NCBI RefSeq assembly: GCF_014204535.1 | Contig: NZ_JACHLR010000010.1 | Coordinates: 62,001 to 126,000 of the forward strand | Direction: 5' to 3' | Origin: Novosphingobium chloroacetimidivorans | Lineage (GTDB): Bacteria > Pseudomonadota > Alphaproteobacteria > Sphingomonadales > Sphingomonadaceae | DNA: 64,000 nucleotides | Shown here: in pieces, positions 53,616 through 62,935 of the stretch | Numbering within the stretch: position 1 is the stretch's first letter | Layout of the letters: every line of letters begins with the position of its first letter | Notes under the pieces: model-generated | Database searches by the model: none | Seen by the model: the letters and a program-made list of their open reading frames with translations, nothing else | Told to the model about the DNA's origin: nothing | Made by a program: the position numbers and the translations under genes

Positions 53616-53649
53616 TTGGTATCCCATATCCTGTTATGGGATACCAAAT
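53614..53649. promoter_or_regulatory. Perfect 15-bp inverted repeat over the start of the 109-residue gene
   Basis: ATTTGGTATCCCATA (53614-53628), six bases, then TATGGGATACCAAAT (53635-53649), with no mismatch. In leftward mRNA the second arm carries GGGA and ends in the AT of the start codon, so a hairpin would hide both. There is no T-run after it, so it is not an intrinsic terminator. It could be a dimeric repressor site, a translational switch, or both. Confidence 0.6.
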
Positions 53650-53686
53650 ACCTAGACATAGAATTCTGTCCAGCGGTTTCTGCGGC

Positions 53687-54628
53687 TCAGCGTTCGCGGA
53701 CGGGCCGGCTTTTCCGCGCCCGCTCCTGTCGTCGTTGCTGACGCTCGAGATGTCCCTTGTAGCCCGTCGCAAGTCGCATCACCTCCTCAACGCCGAACCC
53801 TAGGTCTCGGCCAATCAGGAAGCTCTTGGCATATTCTGCGATGATGGCCTGGGTCGGGCGAAGCGTCCGCTTCACGACCTGACGAGTGTAGCCGAGTTGC
53901 GCTGCGGTCGGCTGGGAAATTCCGTGTGCGGCGAGTGCGAGGGAGACATTGCGCTCACGCCATCGCTTTAGTCCCTTGCCCATCGCAAAGGTCGCCCAAA
54001 ACTGCGCCAGACTCTGCACCACGAGCGCTTTGCAATTATAGAGGGTGAGATGTGGCCGCAAATGCGTTTCGAACGCATTGGTGATGTGTTGCGTTTTGAA
54101 AAGCGCCGCATAGAAGTCTGGCAAGTAGCGCTCTAGGACGCCGACCTCAATCTTCCGCTCGGGTGCAATCGTCAGAAAATAGGGCGAGGGCTTTTTCAGA
54201 TCGAGGGTCAACGACAGATGAAGTCCGAAACAGACCCCGAAGATGCAGCAGAGATTGTTTCCGGTCGCAACATTGATTGCGCGGAGCGCGTCGGCGAGAT
54301 CCTCCCAGCCGACATTTTCCGCGCTCGGCGCCAGCCGCAGGCCTTCAGCCTCCGAACCATGACAATCGAAATGCAGTATCGGGCGAAGTCCCGTTGCGCA
54401 GCGTTCGGCGATGGTCGTGAGGGTGCCAAGCATTTCCGCGCGGTCTGAAACGACAATTTCTTCGAAGGCGAAGGGATTGCCGATTGTGGCGATTGCCAGG
54501 TCGTGGACCATCCGCTCCGAGGGTCCAAGTTCGTTTTCCGGTACCGAACGCAGCCAGATCACCGTGTTCACCTGGATCGGGTCGATGATCTCCAAGCCGT
54601 GCGAGCGGCCGCCGTTTGTCGTCGTCAT
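53687..54628 (-). CDS. Caspase-like/CHAT-type protease candidate
   Basis: 313 residues. The segment PILHFDCHGSEAEGLRL gives the His-Gly of a clan CD protease (H90-G91) and CCIFGVCFGLHLSL gives the Cys-x-Gly (C133), with WEDLADALRAIN between them, as in CHAT and C14-like domains. The C-terminal 130 residues include a possible HTH-like stretch (HGISQPTAAQLGYTRQVVKR) and a basic tail. Proteases of this type are effectors in several bacterial defence systems. Its partner may be the small protein downstream; no sensor protein is recognised next to it. Confidence 0.6.
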   Translation of the reverse strand: MTTTNGGRSHGLEIIDPIQVNTVIWLRSVPENELGPSERMVHDLAIATIGNPFAFEEIVVSDRAEMLGTLTTIAERCATGLRPILHFDCHGSEAEGLRLAPSAENVGWEDLADALRAINVATGNNLCCIFGVCFGLHLSLTLDLKKPSPYFLTIAPERKIEVGVLERYLPDFYAALFKTQHITNAFETHLRPHLTLYNCKALVVQSLAQFWATFAMGKGLKRWRERNVSLALAAHGISQPTAAQLGYTRQVVKRTLRPTQAIIAEYAKSFLIGRDLGFGVEEVMRLATGYKGHLERQQRRQERARKSRPVRER

Positions 54629-55029
54629 CCGCGCACCGAAGCGAAAATGATGTGGGAGATCATTTGGCGACTATCCTCCTTGCATCGCAGACGTCTATTG
54701 GCGCGAACTTCACTGCGAACATAGCAGCTGGATACCGTGTTCCCGAAGAGCATTCCAGTCGGATGCCGATCCGCGCTAACGCAGTTCGCCGTCAGGCGAG
54801 CCGGACGGTCGCCTCGCCTTCGCTGATGCGCTACATCTGCGGCTCTCACCGTTGGAAATGGCTGGTTCCGGCGTGCGCGGATATTCCCGCTACCTCATCG
54901 GGATGGCGCATGTTGGTCGACAGCTGCTGCTCCCAATCCCAGGGCCGTCGCCTTTCCCGGTCCCCTCACCTGTCCGATCTTTGAGGATCTCGTCCGGATT
55001 CTAGGGCAGCGGAATACAACGCCCGTTCT
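54629..55029. other. 401-bp region without a gene
   Basis: I see no gene or repeat. The left edge should hold the promoter of the caspase-like gene; the right edge runs into the recombinase remnant. Confidence 0.4.
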
Positions 55030-55590
55030 GTCCGGTCATCAGGAGAACCGACAGCAGCGTTACCGGCGAGGACCTGCACGCGCACCGCGACCGCGCGATG
55101 CGCGCGATCGGGATGGCCGGCGCGTTCAGGCGCTCGGAATTGGCGGCGATCACGGTCGGCCGCGTTTCCAAGGACAGCCGCGGGCTACTGGTGCCGATCG
55201 GGTCATCGAAGACCGACCAGGAAGGCAAGGCCCATACCGTCGCGATGCTCGACGGCCGTCGCCTTGAGCCAGTGCGCCACTACCAAGCTGGCTTGAGTTA
55301 GCGGGGATCAGCGAGGGGCCGGTGTTCCGCAAGCTGACCCCGCAGGCGGGCTCACCGACAAGGCGATGAGCCCGCAGGGTGTAGCGCTGGTAGCGGAGGC
55401 GGCGGCGCTGGCGGCAGGCTACTCGCCAGAGCTGTTCTCCGGCGACAGCCTGCGCGCCGAGTTCCTTACCGAAGCTGAGCGCCAGAACGCAAACCTGTTC
55501 AAGATGGAAGAGCATAGCCATCACCCGTCGCTCGCTTTCGCGAGCACGCCGGCAAGGCCTTTCTATGACTTACGGCGATTCCGCTTCTAA
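55030..55590 (+). pseudogene. Tyrosine recombinase, decayed
   Basis: Recombinase pieces in shifting frames: GAFRRSELAAITVGRVSKD with the first catalytic Arg, SSKTDQEGKAHTVAMLDG with the Lys, then EGPVFRKLTPQ, MSPQGVALVAEAAALAAGY, and FSGDSLRAEFLTEAERQNAN where the family has FSGHSLRAGF, so the His has become Asp. The Tyr-bearing end is truncated. Related to the intact recombinase at 47965. Confidence 0.75.
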
Positions 55591-55594
55591 ACTC

Positions 55595-56050
55595 CTACGG
55601 CTTCGCCTTGACCGGCAGACGGAACGGCGCGCCCAAGCGGTTGAACGCGTTCATCGCAGCGATCGCGATCGTGAGGTCGACGAGGTCCTTTGGCTCGAAC
55701 GCTGCGGCGGCAGCGGCGTAGGCTTCGTCCGAAGCGTGAGTCTCACTGAGGAGCGTGACCTCCTCAGCCCAAGCAAGCGCAACGCGATACTGCTCGGGGA
55801 ACAGGTGCGGCACCTCGGCCCAGACCGGGAGCAGCGCAACCTTGTCGGCCGCCATCGTCATGAGCAAGTCCCGTGTGTGAAGGTCGATGCAGTGCGCACA
55901 GCCGTTGATCTGCGACACACGGAGGAAGACGAGGTGGATCAGTTCGGCCGGCAGGTTCGTGCCCGTGGTCACATAGTGGTGGACGCCGAAGAGCGCCTTG
56001 GCGCCCTGCGGCGCCACTTCATGCCAGGCCAGTCGTGCATTCGCGGTCAT
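55595..56050 (-). CDS. Carboxymuconolactone decarboxylase/AhpD-family protein
   Basis: 151 residues from the ATG at 56050 with AAGGA upstream; the longer frame to 56191 passes through the promoter. The redox motif CAHC lies in QINGCAHCIDLHTRD, typical of the AhpD/CMD peroxidase-like family. Members are partners of ECF41 sigma factors, and a matching promoter lies just upstream with the sigma gene divergent. Likely role in peroxide or other oxidative stress. Confidence 0.85.
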   Translation of the reverse strand: MTANARLAWHEVAPQGAKALFGVHHYVTTGTNLPAELIHLVFLRVSQINGCAHCIDLHTRDLLMTMAADKVALLPVWAEVPHLFPEQYRVALAWAEEVTLLSETHASDEAYAAAAAAFEPKDLVDLTIAIAAMNAFNRLGAPFRLPVKAKP

Positions 56051-56099
56051 AAATCGAGGTCCTTCGTCAGCAGCGTCTTTGATCGACGCCTGACGAATT

Positions 56100-56126
56100 G
56101 ACGAGACAGAGGGGGCAAGTGTGACA
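56100..56126 (-). promoter_or_regulatory. ECF41-type promoter of the AhpD-like gene
   Basis: On the minus strand TGTCACA (56126-56120), 16 bases, then CGTC (56103-56100). This is the reported ECF41 consensus, and it points to the AhpD-like start 50 bases downstream, leaving a leader of about 40 bases. Strong support comes from the divergent ECF41 gene. Confidence 0.75.
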
Positions 56127-56255
56127 CGGGAGCAGAAGAATGTTCGGCGCGCTCGTTCGATCTGAAGGCCGCAACGACTATCTCGTCGCACGAGATCAGA
56201 TGAAGGGAGTATTCGGGTGCCGGTTGGCCCGCGCGACGGCGTCGAAGAGAAGAGG

Positions 56256-57212
56256 ATGATGAGGGACGATCAACGCGCTGCCGCGTTCGAGGCCGAGCGC
56301 GCTCGGATGCTGCGTTTCGCATACCGTATGCTCGGCTCGGTCAGCGACGCCGAGGATATCGTGCAGGACGCCTGGCTGAGGTGGGACGGTGCCGAAGGCT
56401 CGGTCGATTTTCCGGTGACCTACCTGACCCGCATCGTGGCCCGCCTTTGCATCGATCGGCAGAAATCGGCGCGTGCGCGTCGGGAAACCTATGTCGGGCC
56501 ATGGCTACCCGATCCGCTGTTGGGCTCCGTCGAACCGGACGAGATGATCGCCGACGACGTGACGGTCGCCCTGATGCTGGCCATGGAACGGCTCACCCCG
56601 CTGGAGCGGGCGGCGTTCCTCCTCCATGACGTGTTCGAGGTGGCGCTGCCGGACGTGGCCGCCGCGCTTGATCGGGAGCCAGCGACGGTCCGCCAGCTCG
56701 CATCCCGCGCGAGAAAGCACGTGCATTCGGCGAATAAGCGCTTCATCGTCGAGAAGGCGGAGGCCGACCGGCTCGCCCGAGCCTTTTTCAAGGCCGCGAA
56801 CGACGGCGACATAGACCAGCTCTCGCTCATGCTCGCCCAGGACGTCGAGATACATTCGGACGGAGGGGGCAAGGTGATCGCCTTCCTCCATGTGGTACGA
56901 GGCCTCGAGCGGGTCCTGCGGCTCTTTGCCGGACTGCGCCTAAAGGGCGAAGCGCCACCGACGCTGATCAGAACCGCGCTGATAAATGGTCTGCCCGGCT
57001 TCGTAAGCGTGGATCGCGCCAGCTTGGTGCAGACAACGGCTCTCGACGTGCGCGACGGAAAGATCATTGCCATCTACATCGTCCGAAATCCTGACAAACT
57101 CGGCCACGTCTCGAAGGCGTGCCTTACGTCTAACCTATCTGCTGGAACGGAAGGAAGGATCGATCCTTCGACAATCACCCAATCGACCACCGCTGAGGGA
57201 ACCTGTGATTAG
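56256..57212 (+). CDS. ECF41-type RNA polymerase sigma factor with SnoaL-like C-terminal domain
   Basis: 318 residues from the ATG at 56256 (AGAAGAGG upstream). Sigma regions 2 and 4 lie in RMLRFAYRMLGSVSDAEDIV, QDAWLRW, and LERAAFLLHDVFEVALPDVA. ECF41 marks are the linker WLPDPLL, DGGGK and NPDKL; the C-terminal SnoaL-like domain regulates activity in place of an anti-sigma factor. The final 40 residues after NPDKL look extended. It is divergent from its likely target, the AhpD-like gene. Confidence 0.85.
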   Translation: MMRDDQRAAAFEAERARMLRFAYRMLGSVSDAEDIVQDAWLRWDGAEGSVDFPVTYLTRIVARLCIDRQKSARARRETYVGPWLPDPLLGSVEPDEMIADDVTVALMLAMERLTPLERAAFLLHDVFEVALPDVAAALDREPATVRQLASRARKHVHSANKRFIVEKAEADRLARAFFKAANDGDIDQLSLMLAQDVEIHSDGGGKVIAFLHVVRGLERVLRLFAGLRLKGEAPPTLIRTALINGLPGFVSVDRASLVQTTALDVRDGKIIAIYIVRNPDKLGHVSKACLTSNLSAGTEGRIDPSTITQSTTAEGTCD

Positions 57213-57441
57213 CTACCGGAGACGGAGCCGAACAGCACCGCTCCCGTCCAGGAGGTTCGCGAGCCGGTCGACTCACGGGAGGCGCGGAACGCTAATCGAC
57301 GGAACTCGCTACTGTAGCCTTCTCCCGAAAGGGATCGTTGCCCACGACAGCTGGCGTTCAATCGCCGAATCTGATTATCGGCGACCAGCTGTTATCGTTC
57401 CTCTTGCCGCCACCGGTGAAGCACCTTAGGAGTTACTGTCG

Positions 57442-57885
57442 TTGATCATTCGCCAAGCTACTGTCGCTGATCTGAACACACTAGTGCCGCTGTTCGACGC
57501 CTACCGCCAATTCTACGGGCGACCGTCCGATCAGAGGGGTGCTCGATCGTTCCTCAGTGATCGCTTCGAACATCGGCAGTCGATTATCCTTGTTGCTTGC
57601 GATGGCTGCGAAGTCGTTGGGTTCACGCAGCTATTTCCGTCGTTCTCGTCGGTAAGACTGGCTCGCACTTTCGTCCTGAACGATCTCTATGTCCTTCCTA
57701 GCGCTCGCGGCACTGGAGCCGGTCGAGCTTTGCTGGATGGAGCATGTGAGTATGGCCGGAGCGCGGGGGCGGCGCGGCTCTCACTTTCGACTTCTGTATC
57801 CAACACGACTGCTCAATCTCTTTACGAGCAAGCCGGATGGACTCGAGAAATCGACTTCTACACCTATGGCATTCCGTTAACCTGA
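57442..57885 (+). CDS. GNAT-family N-acetyltransferase
   Basis: 147 residues starting at TTG 57442, preceded by AGGAG at a 9-base spacing. N-terminal IIRQATVADLNTLVPLFDAY, acetyl-CoA loop LPSARGTGAGRALLDGA, and C-terminal SLYEQAGWTREIDFYTYG are the GNAT pattern. The acceptor is unknown; amine or antibiotic are possible. Stands alone. Confidence 0.85.
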   Translation: MIIRQATVADLNTLVPLFDAYRQFYGRPSDQRGARSFLSDRFEHRQSIILVACDGCEVVGFTQLFPSFSSVRLARTFVLNDLYVLPSARGTGAGRALLDGACEYGRSAGAARLSLSTSVSNTTAQSLYEQAGWTREIDFYTYGIPLT

Positions 57886-58172
57886 CACAGACGCGCTTTC
57901 CCCATTCGAGTTTGGAACCGCGACGATAGCGGAAGCGTGGCTCTAGCGTGTGTCTTGCCGCGTTCGGTCCGCAACGATCGCGCCATTTTCGTCAGACACC
58001 ACCTTTTCGATGGTGTTGCCGACCGCGCCAAACGCGACAGCATGGATTGGTCCGCTTGGATGTCAGAATTTTATACGTCAGCCAACCGTCCACCTCATGG
58101 GTCTACGGCCTGGCTGACGCCGAAGATCGGACGATTATCTCGAACGGCATCGTTGTCGAAGCGCGACGCTCC

Positions 58173-58601
58173 CTAGCTGCGATCAATGCTCCAGCGCCCT
58201 CCGCCTAATGCCACGACCTGCAGCAGTCCACCTGTGATCGCCACGTTCTTGAAGAAGAACAGGAACTGGGTCTGGTCCTGGAGGTCGCGATGGAAGACGA
58301 TGGCGGTCACCAACGTGAATGCAGCGATCACGGCGGCGACCACCCTCGTCTTGTAGCCGACAACGAGCAGCGCCCCGCCTATCAGCTCGACGAGTATAGC
58401 TAGCCCAAGAGCCGCCGCCGGGAACGGCAGGCCGACGGACCCGATGTAGCGGAGGAACGTCGTCGGATCGGTCAGCTTGGCTATCCCGCTAAGCAGGAAC
58501 AGCGGCGCGATCGCGATGCGGCCAAGGACGGCACACACATCCGCCAGCGCGGCCCCTCGAGGGTCGATGCGTCTCGCGCGTTCGGTGAGACTTGGGTTCA
58601 T
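58173..58601 (-). CDS. DoxX-family membrane protein
   Basis: 142 residues with four hydrophobic segments (RIAIAPLFLLSGIAKLTD, AALGLAILVELIGGALLVVG, VVAAVIAAFTLVTAIVFH, FFFKNVAITGGLLQVVALGG), the DoxX pattern. DoxX proteins are associated with respiratory or redox-stress membrane complexes; function is poorly known. The 287-bp gap to its right end neighbour at 57885 shows nothing. Confidence 0.8.
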   Translation of the reverse strand: MNPSLTERARRIDPRGAALADVCAVLGRIAIAPLFLLSGIAKLTDPTTFLRYIGSVGLPFPAAALGLAILVELIGGALLVVGYKTRVVAAVIAAFTLVTAIVFHRDLQDQTQFLFFFKNVAITGGLLQVVALGGGRWSIDRS

Positions 58602-58806
58602 CGGGCTCCTTTCCAGCCAGCGGCGGCAGGCGTTGCTTTCGTCAGCGCCTAGAGCTTGATCCTGTCGCGGCGACCCTCTGGTTCAGTCCCCGACTACGGC
58701 ATGGAAATACCCAAGTGGGTGGTTCACGGAAATATAATCCGGTCGCCTTGCGAGCACTTAGCCGTTAAACGGTCCATAGCCCAAGAGAGGAGATCAGACG
58801 GGTTAA

Positions 58807-59439
58807 ATGGTTGCGGTGACTCCCAAGATACGTGTTCTCGTCGTCGATGATCATCCGCTGCTTCGGGACGGCATATCCGCGCTCGTTAACGGTCGGGATG
58901 ACGTCGAACTGTGTGGTGAAGCGTCGAGCGGCACCGAGGCGCTGGATCGCCAGCGCGAACTTCGACCAGACGTCACGCTGATGGATTTACAGATGCCCGG
59001 CATGAACGGGTTCGACGCCGTCGTTGCAATTCGAGCCGAGTTCCCGGAAGCGCGTGTGATCGTGCTCACGAACTACCAAGGGGACGTGCCGGCGCGCGCG
59101 CTGCTGAAAGCCGGCGCCAGCGGCTATCTTCTCAAAAGCGGCGCCAGGACCCAGCTCCTCGACGCTATCAGGCGCGTCCACTCCGGAGCTACGTACGTCC
59201 AGAGCGAGATTCTCAAGGACTTCGAGCAACATCCGGTGAGCGAGCATCTGAGCGGTCGCGAGATCGCCATCATGCGGATGGTTTCGCAGGGGCTCACCAA
59301 CAAGGAGATCGCGAAGGGGATCGGCGTCTCCACGGAGACCGTGAAGCTCGCGCTCAAGAACGTGTTCTTCAAGCTGGACGCGACCGACCGGACCCAGGCG
59401 GCGATCACGGCGACCCGCCGCGGCTTCCTCGACCTCTAG
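58807..59439 (+). CDS. NarL/LuxR-type response regulator
   Basis: 210 residues. Receiver with VLVVDDHPLLRDG (DD pair), phospho-acceptor in TLMDLQMPGMNG, VLTNYQGD and K in YLLKSG. The LuxR-type HTH is SGREIAIMRMVSQGLTNKEI to STETVKLALKNVFFKL. AGAGGAG-like ribosome site upstream. Converges with the sensor kinase at 59436; the two stop codons overlap on the CTAG at 59436-59439. They are the likely cognate pair. Confidence 0.85.
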   Translation: MVAVTPKIRVLVVDDHPLLRDGISALVNGRDDVELCGEASSGTEALDRQRELRPDVTLMDLQMPGMNGFDAVVAIRAEFPEARVIVLTNYQGDVPARALLKAGASGYLLKSGARTQLLDAIRRVHSGATYVQSEILKDFEQHPVSEHLSGREIAIMRMVSQGLTNKEIAKGIGVSTETVKLALKNVFFKLDATDRTQAAITATRRGFLDL

Positions 59440-62400
59440 TTCTCGCTGCGAGGCCAGACTCCGGAAAGCCAGGAATGGCGTCGGACGAGCCGGTCGTAGG
59501 CCACCCCGCTCGGCACATCTAGGACGACCTCGGTGCCTCCGCCCTCCGGACTGCGAACGTCCAGCCTTCCGCCGATCACGCGGGCCCGCTCGCGCATCCC
59601 GACGAGGCCGAAGTGGCCTTCCCTGCCCCCAATGCCGAGCATCTCGTGGGGAATGCCCCGGCCATTGTCCTGCACGCGCAGCCGGAAGGTCCGACGGCCG
59701 TAGCTGGCCACCAGCTCGACCTCCTTCGCACCGGCGTGGCGGCCGATGTTGAAGAGCGCTTCTCCCACGATCGCCGTGATCTCCTTTAGGGCGAGGGGGT
59801 GCATCGTCTCGGGCGTGCCAAGCTCGATGATCTGGACATCGATCGCATCGTCGAGGAGCGCCTCGTCGACTACGTCGAGCAGCGTCCGACGCAACTCAAT
59901 TGGGCCATCGCCCACCCTGAGGTCGCGCACGCTCTCACGGCCTTTCGACACGAGCTCGTCCGCCCGGTCGAGCGTCTGCTCGAGCGCCTTGCGCTCCTCG
60001 CTGCCCGCCGCCAACCGATTGGCCACCGCCTGGACGCGGAACGCGAACCCCTGAACGCCCTGCAGAAGCGTGTCGTGCAGATCCCGTGCTATGGTCTCCC
60101 GCTCCAGAAGGCGCTGCTCCAGCCTCGCACGCATCTGCGATGCGACTTGCGCGGCGCGAAGCCGCAGCAGGAGCCAGACGATTAGGACGGCGGCGATCGC
60201 GAGAAGCACGAAGAACCAGATGGACTGCACGAACGTGGGGACCACCTTGATGGTGACCGAGGCGCCATCGGCACTCTCGACGCCATCCTCGTTCGCTGCA
60301 ACGACCCTGAAGACGTAAGTGCCGGGCCTCAGGTTGGTGTAGAACGCCTCGCGACGATGACCGCTGGGCGTCCAGCGCTCGTCCTGACCCTCCATGCGAT
60401 ATCGTGCGGCGGTCCTGTCGGGGTTGGACAGGCTGAGCACAGCGAAGTCGATCTCGATGTCGGACTGTCCGGGCTCGAGGCGAATGTGCCTGGGATTATG
60501 GTAGATTTTCTGACCAGCGCGAACCGCGCGGATCGACAGCTTGGGCGGAAACGGGTTCCGGGTAAGCCTGGCCGGATCGATCCAGGCGGAGCCAGCCTGC
60601 GTCGCGATCCAGATGCGGCCGTCCCCGCCCTGGACGATCGCATGGCGGCTGTGATCGTGCGGCATGCTGCCGAGACCGGAATCCTCATTGAGCAGCTCCA
60701 CCGCGGGCCTGCGCCCGGGCGTCTGAAAGGCGGCGTTGGCTTCCGACGCGCCGATTCTGACGATGCCCTCACTGCCGGCGAACCAGTGATCGCCGTCCTT
60801 CGTCACTACGATCCCGTTGACGTTCACCAGACCCGGCACGCGATCCTTGCCGAGCCACTGCCACTTGCCGCCGACCAGGCGCGCGACGCCCAGCAGTCCG
60901 CCGACATACAGGCCTGCCTCGGACACGCCTGAGGGCGGAACGTAGAGCGTGACCGGCTCCGGATCGTGGATGCCAAATGGGATCGGCAGCTCGCCAAGAT
61001 TGGGAGGAGACGCGTAGCGCAGCGTCCGGTAGCTCCACTGAGCCAGCACACGACCTGTTACATCGGCGACCATCGACCGCGGTCGAAAGTCGGGTCCCGT
61101 GTTGCCGAACATGCGTTCCCACCGGTTACGGCGAAGACGGAAGAGGCCGCCCCGCGCGGCACTGATCCAGTAGTTACCATTCGCGTCGAAGGCGCAGTCG
61201 TATAGCGTGATGTGGGTCGGCACTTCGGGCTTTCGGCCGACGACCCTTCCGCCGCGCCAGACCACCACCTCGTTGTTCAGCGTGATCCAGATGCCGCCGC
61301 CGGGCGCTTCGCACATCGTGCTCGGCAGGATCCCCGCGTTCAAAATCGGCTCGGGTCGCCGGCCTGGCGCGACGCGGTAGATGATCTTCGCCTGGGCTAT
61401 GAACACGCTGCCGTCTCGCGCAGCGAGAAGCAAATCGCCGAACACGTGCGTGTCGTCCAATCGAGGCTCTGTCACCACCGACGCTGCGCGAAACCGGTCC
61501 ACCCCCTTTTCGGTCCCTACCCAGATGTTGCCCTCAAGGTCCTGAAAAGCCTTCTGAGTGATGTTCGACGTCAGGCCGTTCTGCGTCGTGAACCGCTCTA
61601 TTGCGGCTCGCGCACCAGCCTGCGACGCCGCACCGCGCGGATCCGGATGCGCAATGCGCTGAACGCCGCGATACTCCGTCGTCATCCAGAAGTTGCCGGC
61701 TCTGTCGAACATTGTGAAGCCCCGGATCTGGGGCTTGTCGGTCGCATAGGGGACGCGCAGGCGCGGTGGCCGCCCGTTTCCGTCCGGGCCCGTGATAGGA
61801 TGCGTCCCGAGTTGATCGCTGAGCCAGATCCGCCCGGCCGGATCGATGGAGAGGCGCGAGATCGTCGCATTCCGGCTTGCGAATCGAACGAAGCGATCAT
61901 GCGCCTTGTCGAGCCGAAGGATCATCTCGGCATGGGTAAGCCAGACGACACCATTCGCCGAAACGACCATGTCGAAGGGGTTGCCCGTCGGAATGCCGTG
62001 AAAGCGGCCATACACCTGCCACCGACCGGCCTTGAACCGGAGCAGCGGCTCGTCCTCAGCGTCGCTCAGAGCCCAGATGGAGCCGTCCGGACCCTCCCGC
62101 ATGATCGACACGCGATGCGTCGCCGGCGACGGCGGGAGCAGCTCGAGACGGCCCCCGCGGTAAACCGCAAATCGGTGAGAATCCGAAAAGTTTGTCCATA
62201 TGTCGCCAGCGCGCGTTACCAGGACGACCGTCGGCGCCCCGTGCGCCGCCCCGCCCGGCACCGCGACCCGCTCGAAGCGGACGCCGTCGAAGCGGTAGAG
62301 TCCCTGCCCGGTCGCCAGCCAGAGGAAGCCGTCGCGGCCCTGCGTCACCGAGAAGATCTGCTTCGGCGCGTCCCGCTCCCGACCCCATTTCTGGTGGGTG

Positions 62401-62516
62401 TAGGCCGCGAAGGCGTAGGAGGTCGGCTCGATCTCCGTCGCCACCTGCGCGAAAGTCGCAGGCGCGAACGAAAGCAGCAGCGGCGCAAACCGCCTCAGCA
62501 GCCTCCCGAAGGTCAC
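59436..62516 (-). CDS. Two-component sensor kinase with periplasmic beta-propeller and Y_Y_Y domain
   Basis: About 1026 residues from the GTG at 62516, chosen because it begins the signal peptide (LLRRFAPLLLSFAPATFAQ); ATG 62687 would add 57 unlikely residues. The periplasmic part has propeller blades (QIFSVTQGRDGFLWLATGQG, and repeats of IWVGTEKGVDRF type), a Y_Y_Y-like domain, then a membrane segment (FFVLLAIAAVLIVWLLL). The kinase is HisKA_3 (ERETIARDLHDTLLQGVQGF) plus HATPase (VQDNGRGIP, GHFGLVGMRERA). Partner of the NarL-type regulator; ligand unknown, often a polysaccharide fragment in this family. Confidence 0.85.
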   Translation of the reverse strand: MTFGRLLRRFAPLLLSFAPATFAQVATEIEPTSYAFAAYTHQKWGRERDAPKQIFSVTQGRDGFLWLATGQGLYRFDGVRFERVAVPGGAAHGAPTVVLVTRAGDIWTNFSDSHRFAVYRGGRLELLPPSPATHRVSIMREGPDGSIWALSDAEDEPLLRFKAGRWQVYGRFHGIPTGNPFDMVVSANGVVWLTHAEMILRLDKAHDRFVRFASRNATISRLSIDPAGRIWLSDQLGTHPITGPDGNGRPPRLRVPYATDKPQIRGFTMFDRAGNFWMTTEYRGVQRIAHPDPRGAASQAGARAAIERFTTQNGLTSNITQKAFQDLEGNIWVGTEKGVDRFRAASVVTEPRLDDTHVFGDLLLAARDGSVFIAQAKIIYRVAPGRRPEPILNAGILPSTMCEAPGGGIWITLNNEVVVWRGGRVVGRKPEVPTHITLYDCAFDANGNYWISAARGGLFRLRRNRWERMFGNTGPDFRPRSMVADVTGRVLAQWSYRTLRYASPPNLGELPIPFGIHDPEPVTLYVPPSGVSEAGLYVGGLLGVARLVGGKWQWLGKDRVPGLVNVNGIVVTKDGDHWFAGSEGIVRIGASEANAAFQTPGRRPAVELLNEDSGLGSMPHDHSRHAIVQGGDGRIWIATQAGSAWIDPARLTRNPFPPKLSIRAVRAGQKIYHNPRHIRLEPGQSDIEIDFAVLSLSNPDRTAARYRMEGQDERWTPSGHRREAFYTNLRPGTYVFRVVAANEDGVESADGASVTIKVVPTFVQSIWFFVLLAIAAVLIVWLLLRLRAAQVASQMRARLEQRLLERETIARDLHDTLLQGVQGFAFRVQAVANRLAAGSEERKALEQTLDRADELVSKGRESVRDLRVGDGPIELRRTLLDVVDEALLDDAIDVQIIELGTPETMHPLALKEITAIVGEALFNIGRHAGAKEVELVASYGRRTFRLRVQDNGRGIPHEMLGIGGREGHFGLVGMRERARVIGGRLDVRSPEGGGTEVVLDVPSGVAYDRLVRRHSWLSGVWPRSEN

Positions 62517-62935
62517 CGATCCGAACAAACGCCCACCCTTTCGCGGCGTCGCCGTTCCGGCGACTCTTCCAACCAATCCGTATGTCCCGAGCCTACGGCC
62601 CGCCCCAGTTGATGTAGGTCGATAGCGTCCAGCCGCCAAACGCCCTCGAGCGAGGCGACATGCGCACATTTGAACACGCGATCCCACACCTTCATCGCGC
62701 CGTGGGATCAGCGTTCAGATACGGTCCGCCGCCGCCAACCCTTCCGGCGATCCTAACCCAACGGTGATCTCGCGATAGCCATTCCGACGGCTAGGCTGTG
62801 CCCCGTCTGCCGGCGAAGCTACCGCCGAGGCACGCCTACCGTGCGCCTCGAGCATCACCTAGCGGTTCGTATGATCGACCCGAGGCATTGGATCGCTCAA
62901 CCCCGAGGTATACGCTTCCGAATGGGCATGGAAAG

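Noticed and set aside
61212..62612. 466-residue plus-strand frame
   Set aside because: Antisense shadow of the propeller kinase; composition typical of reverse-frame reading.
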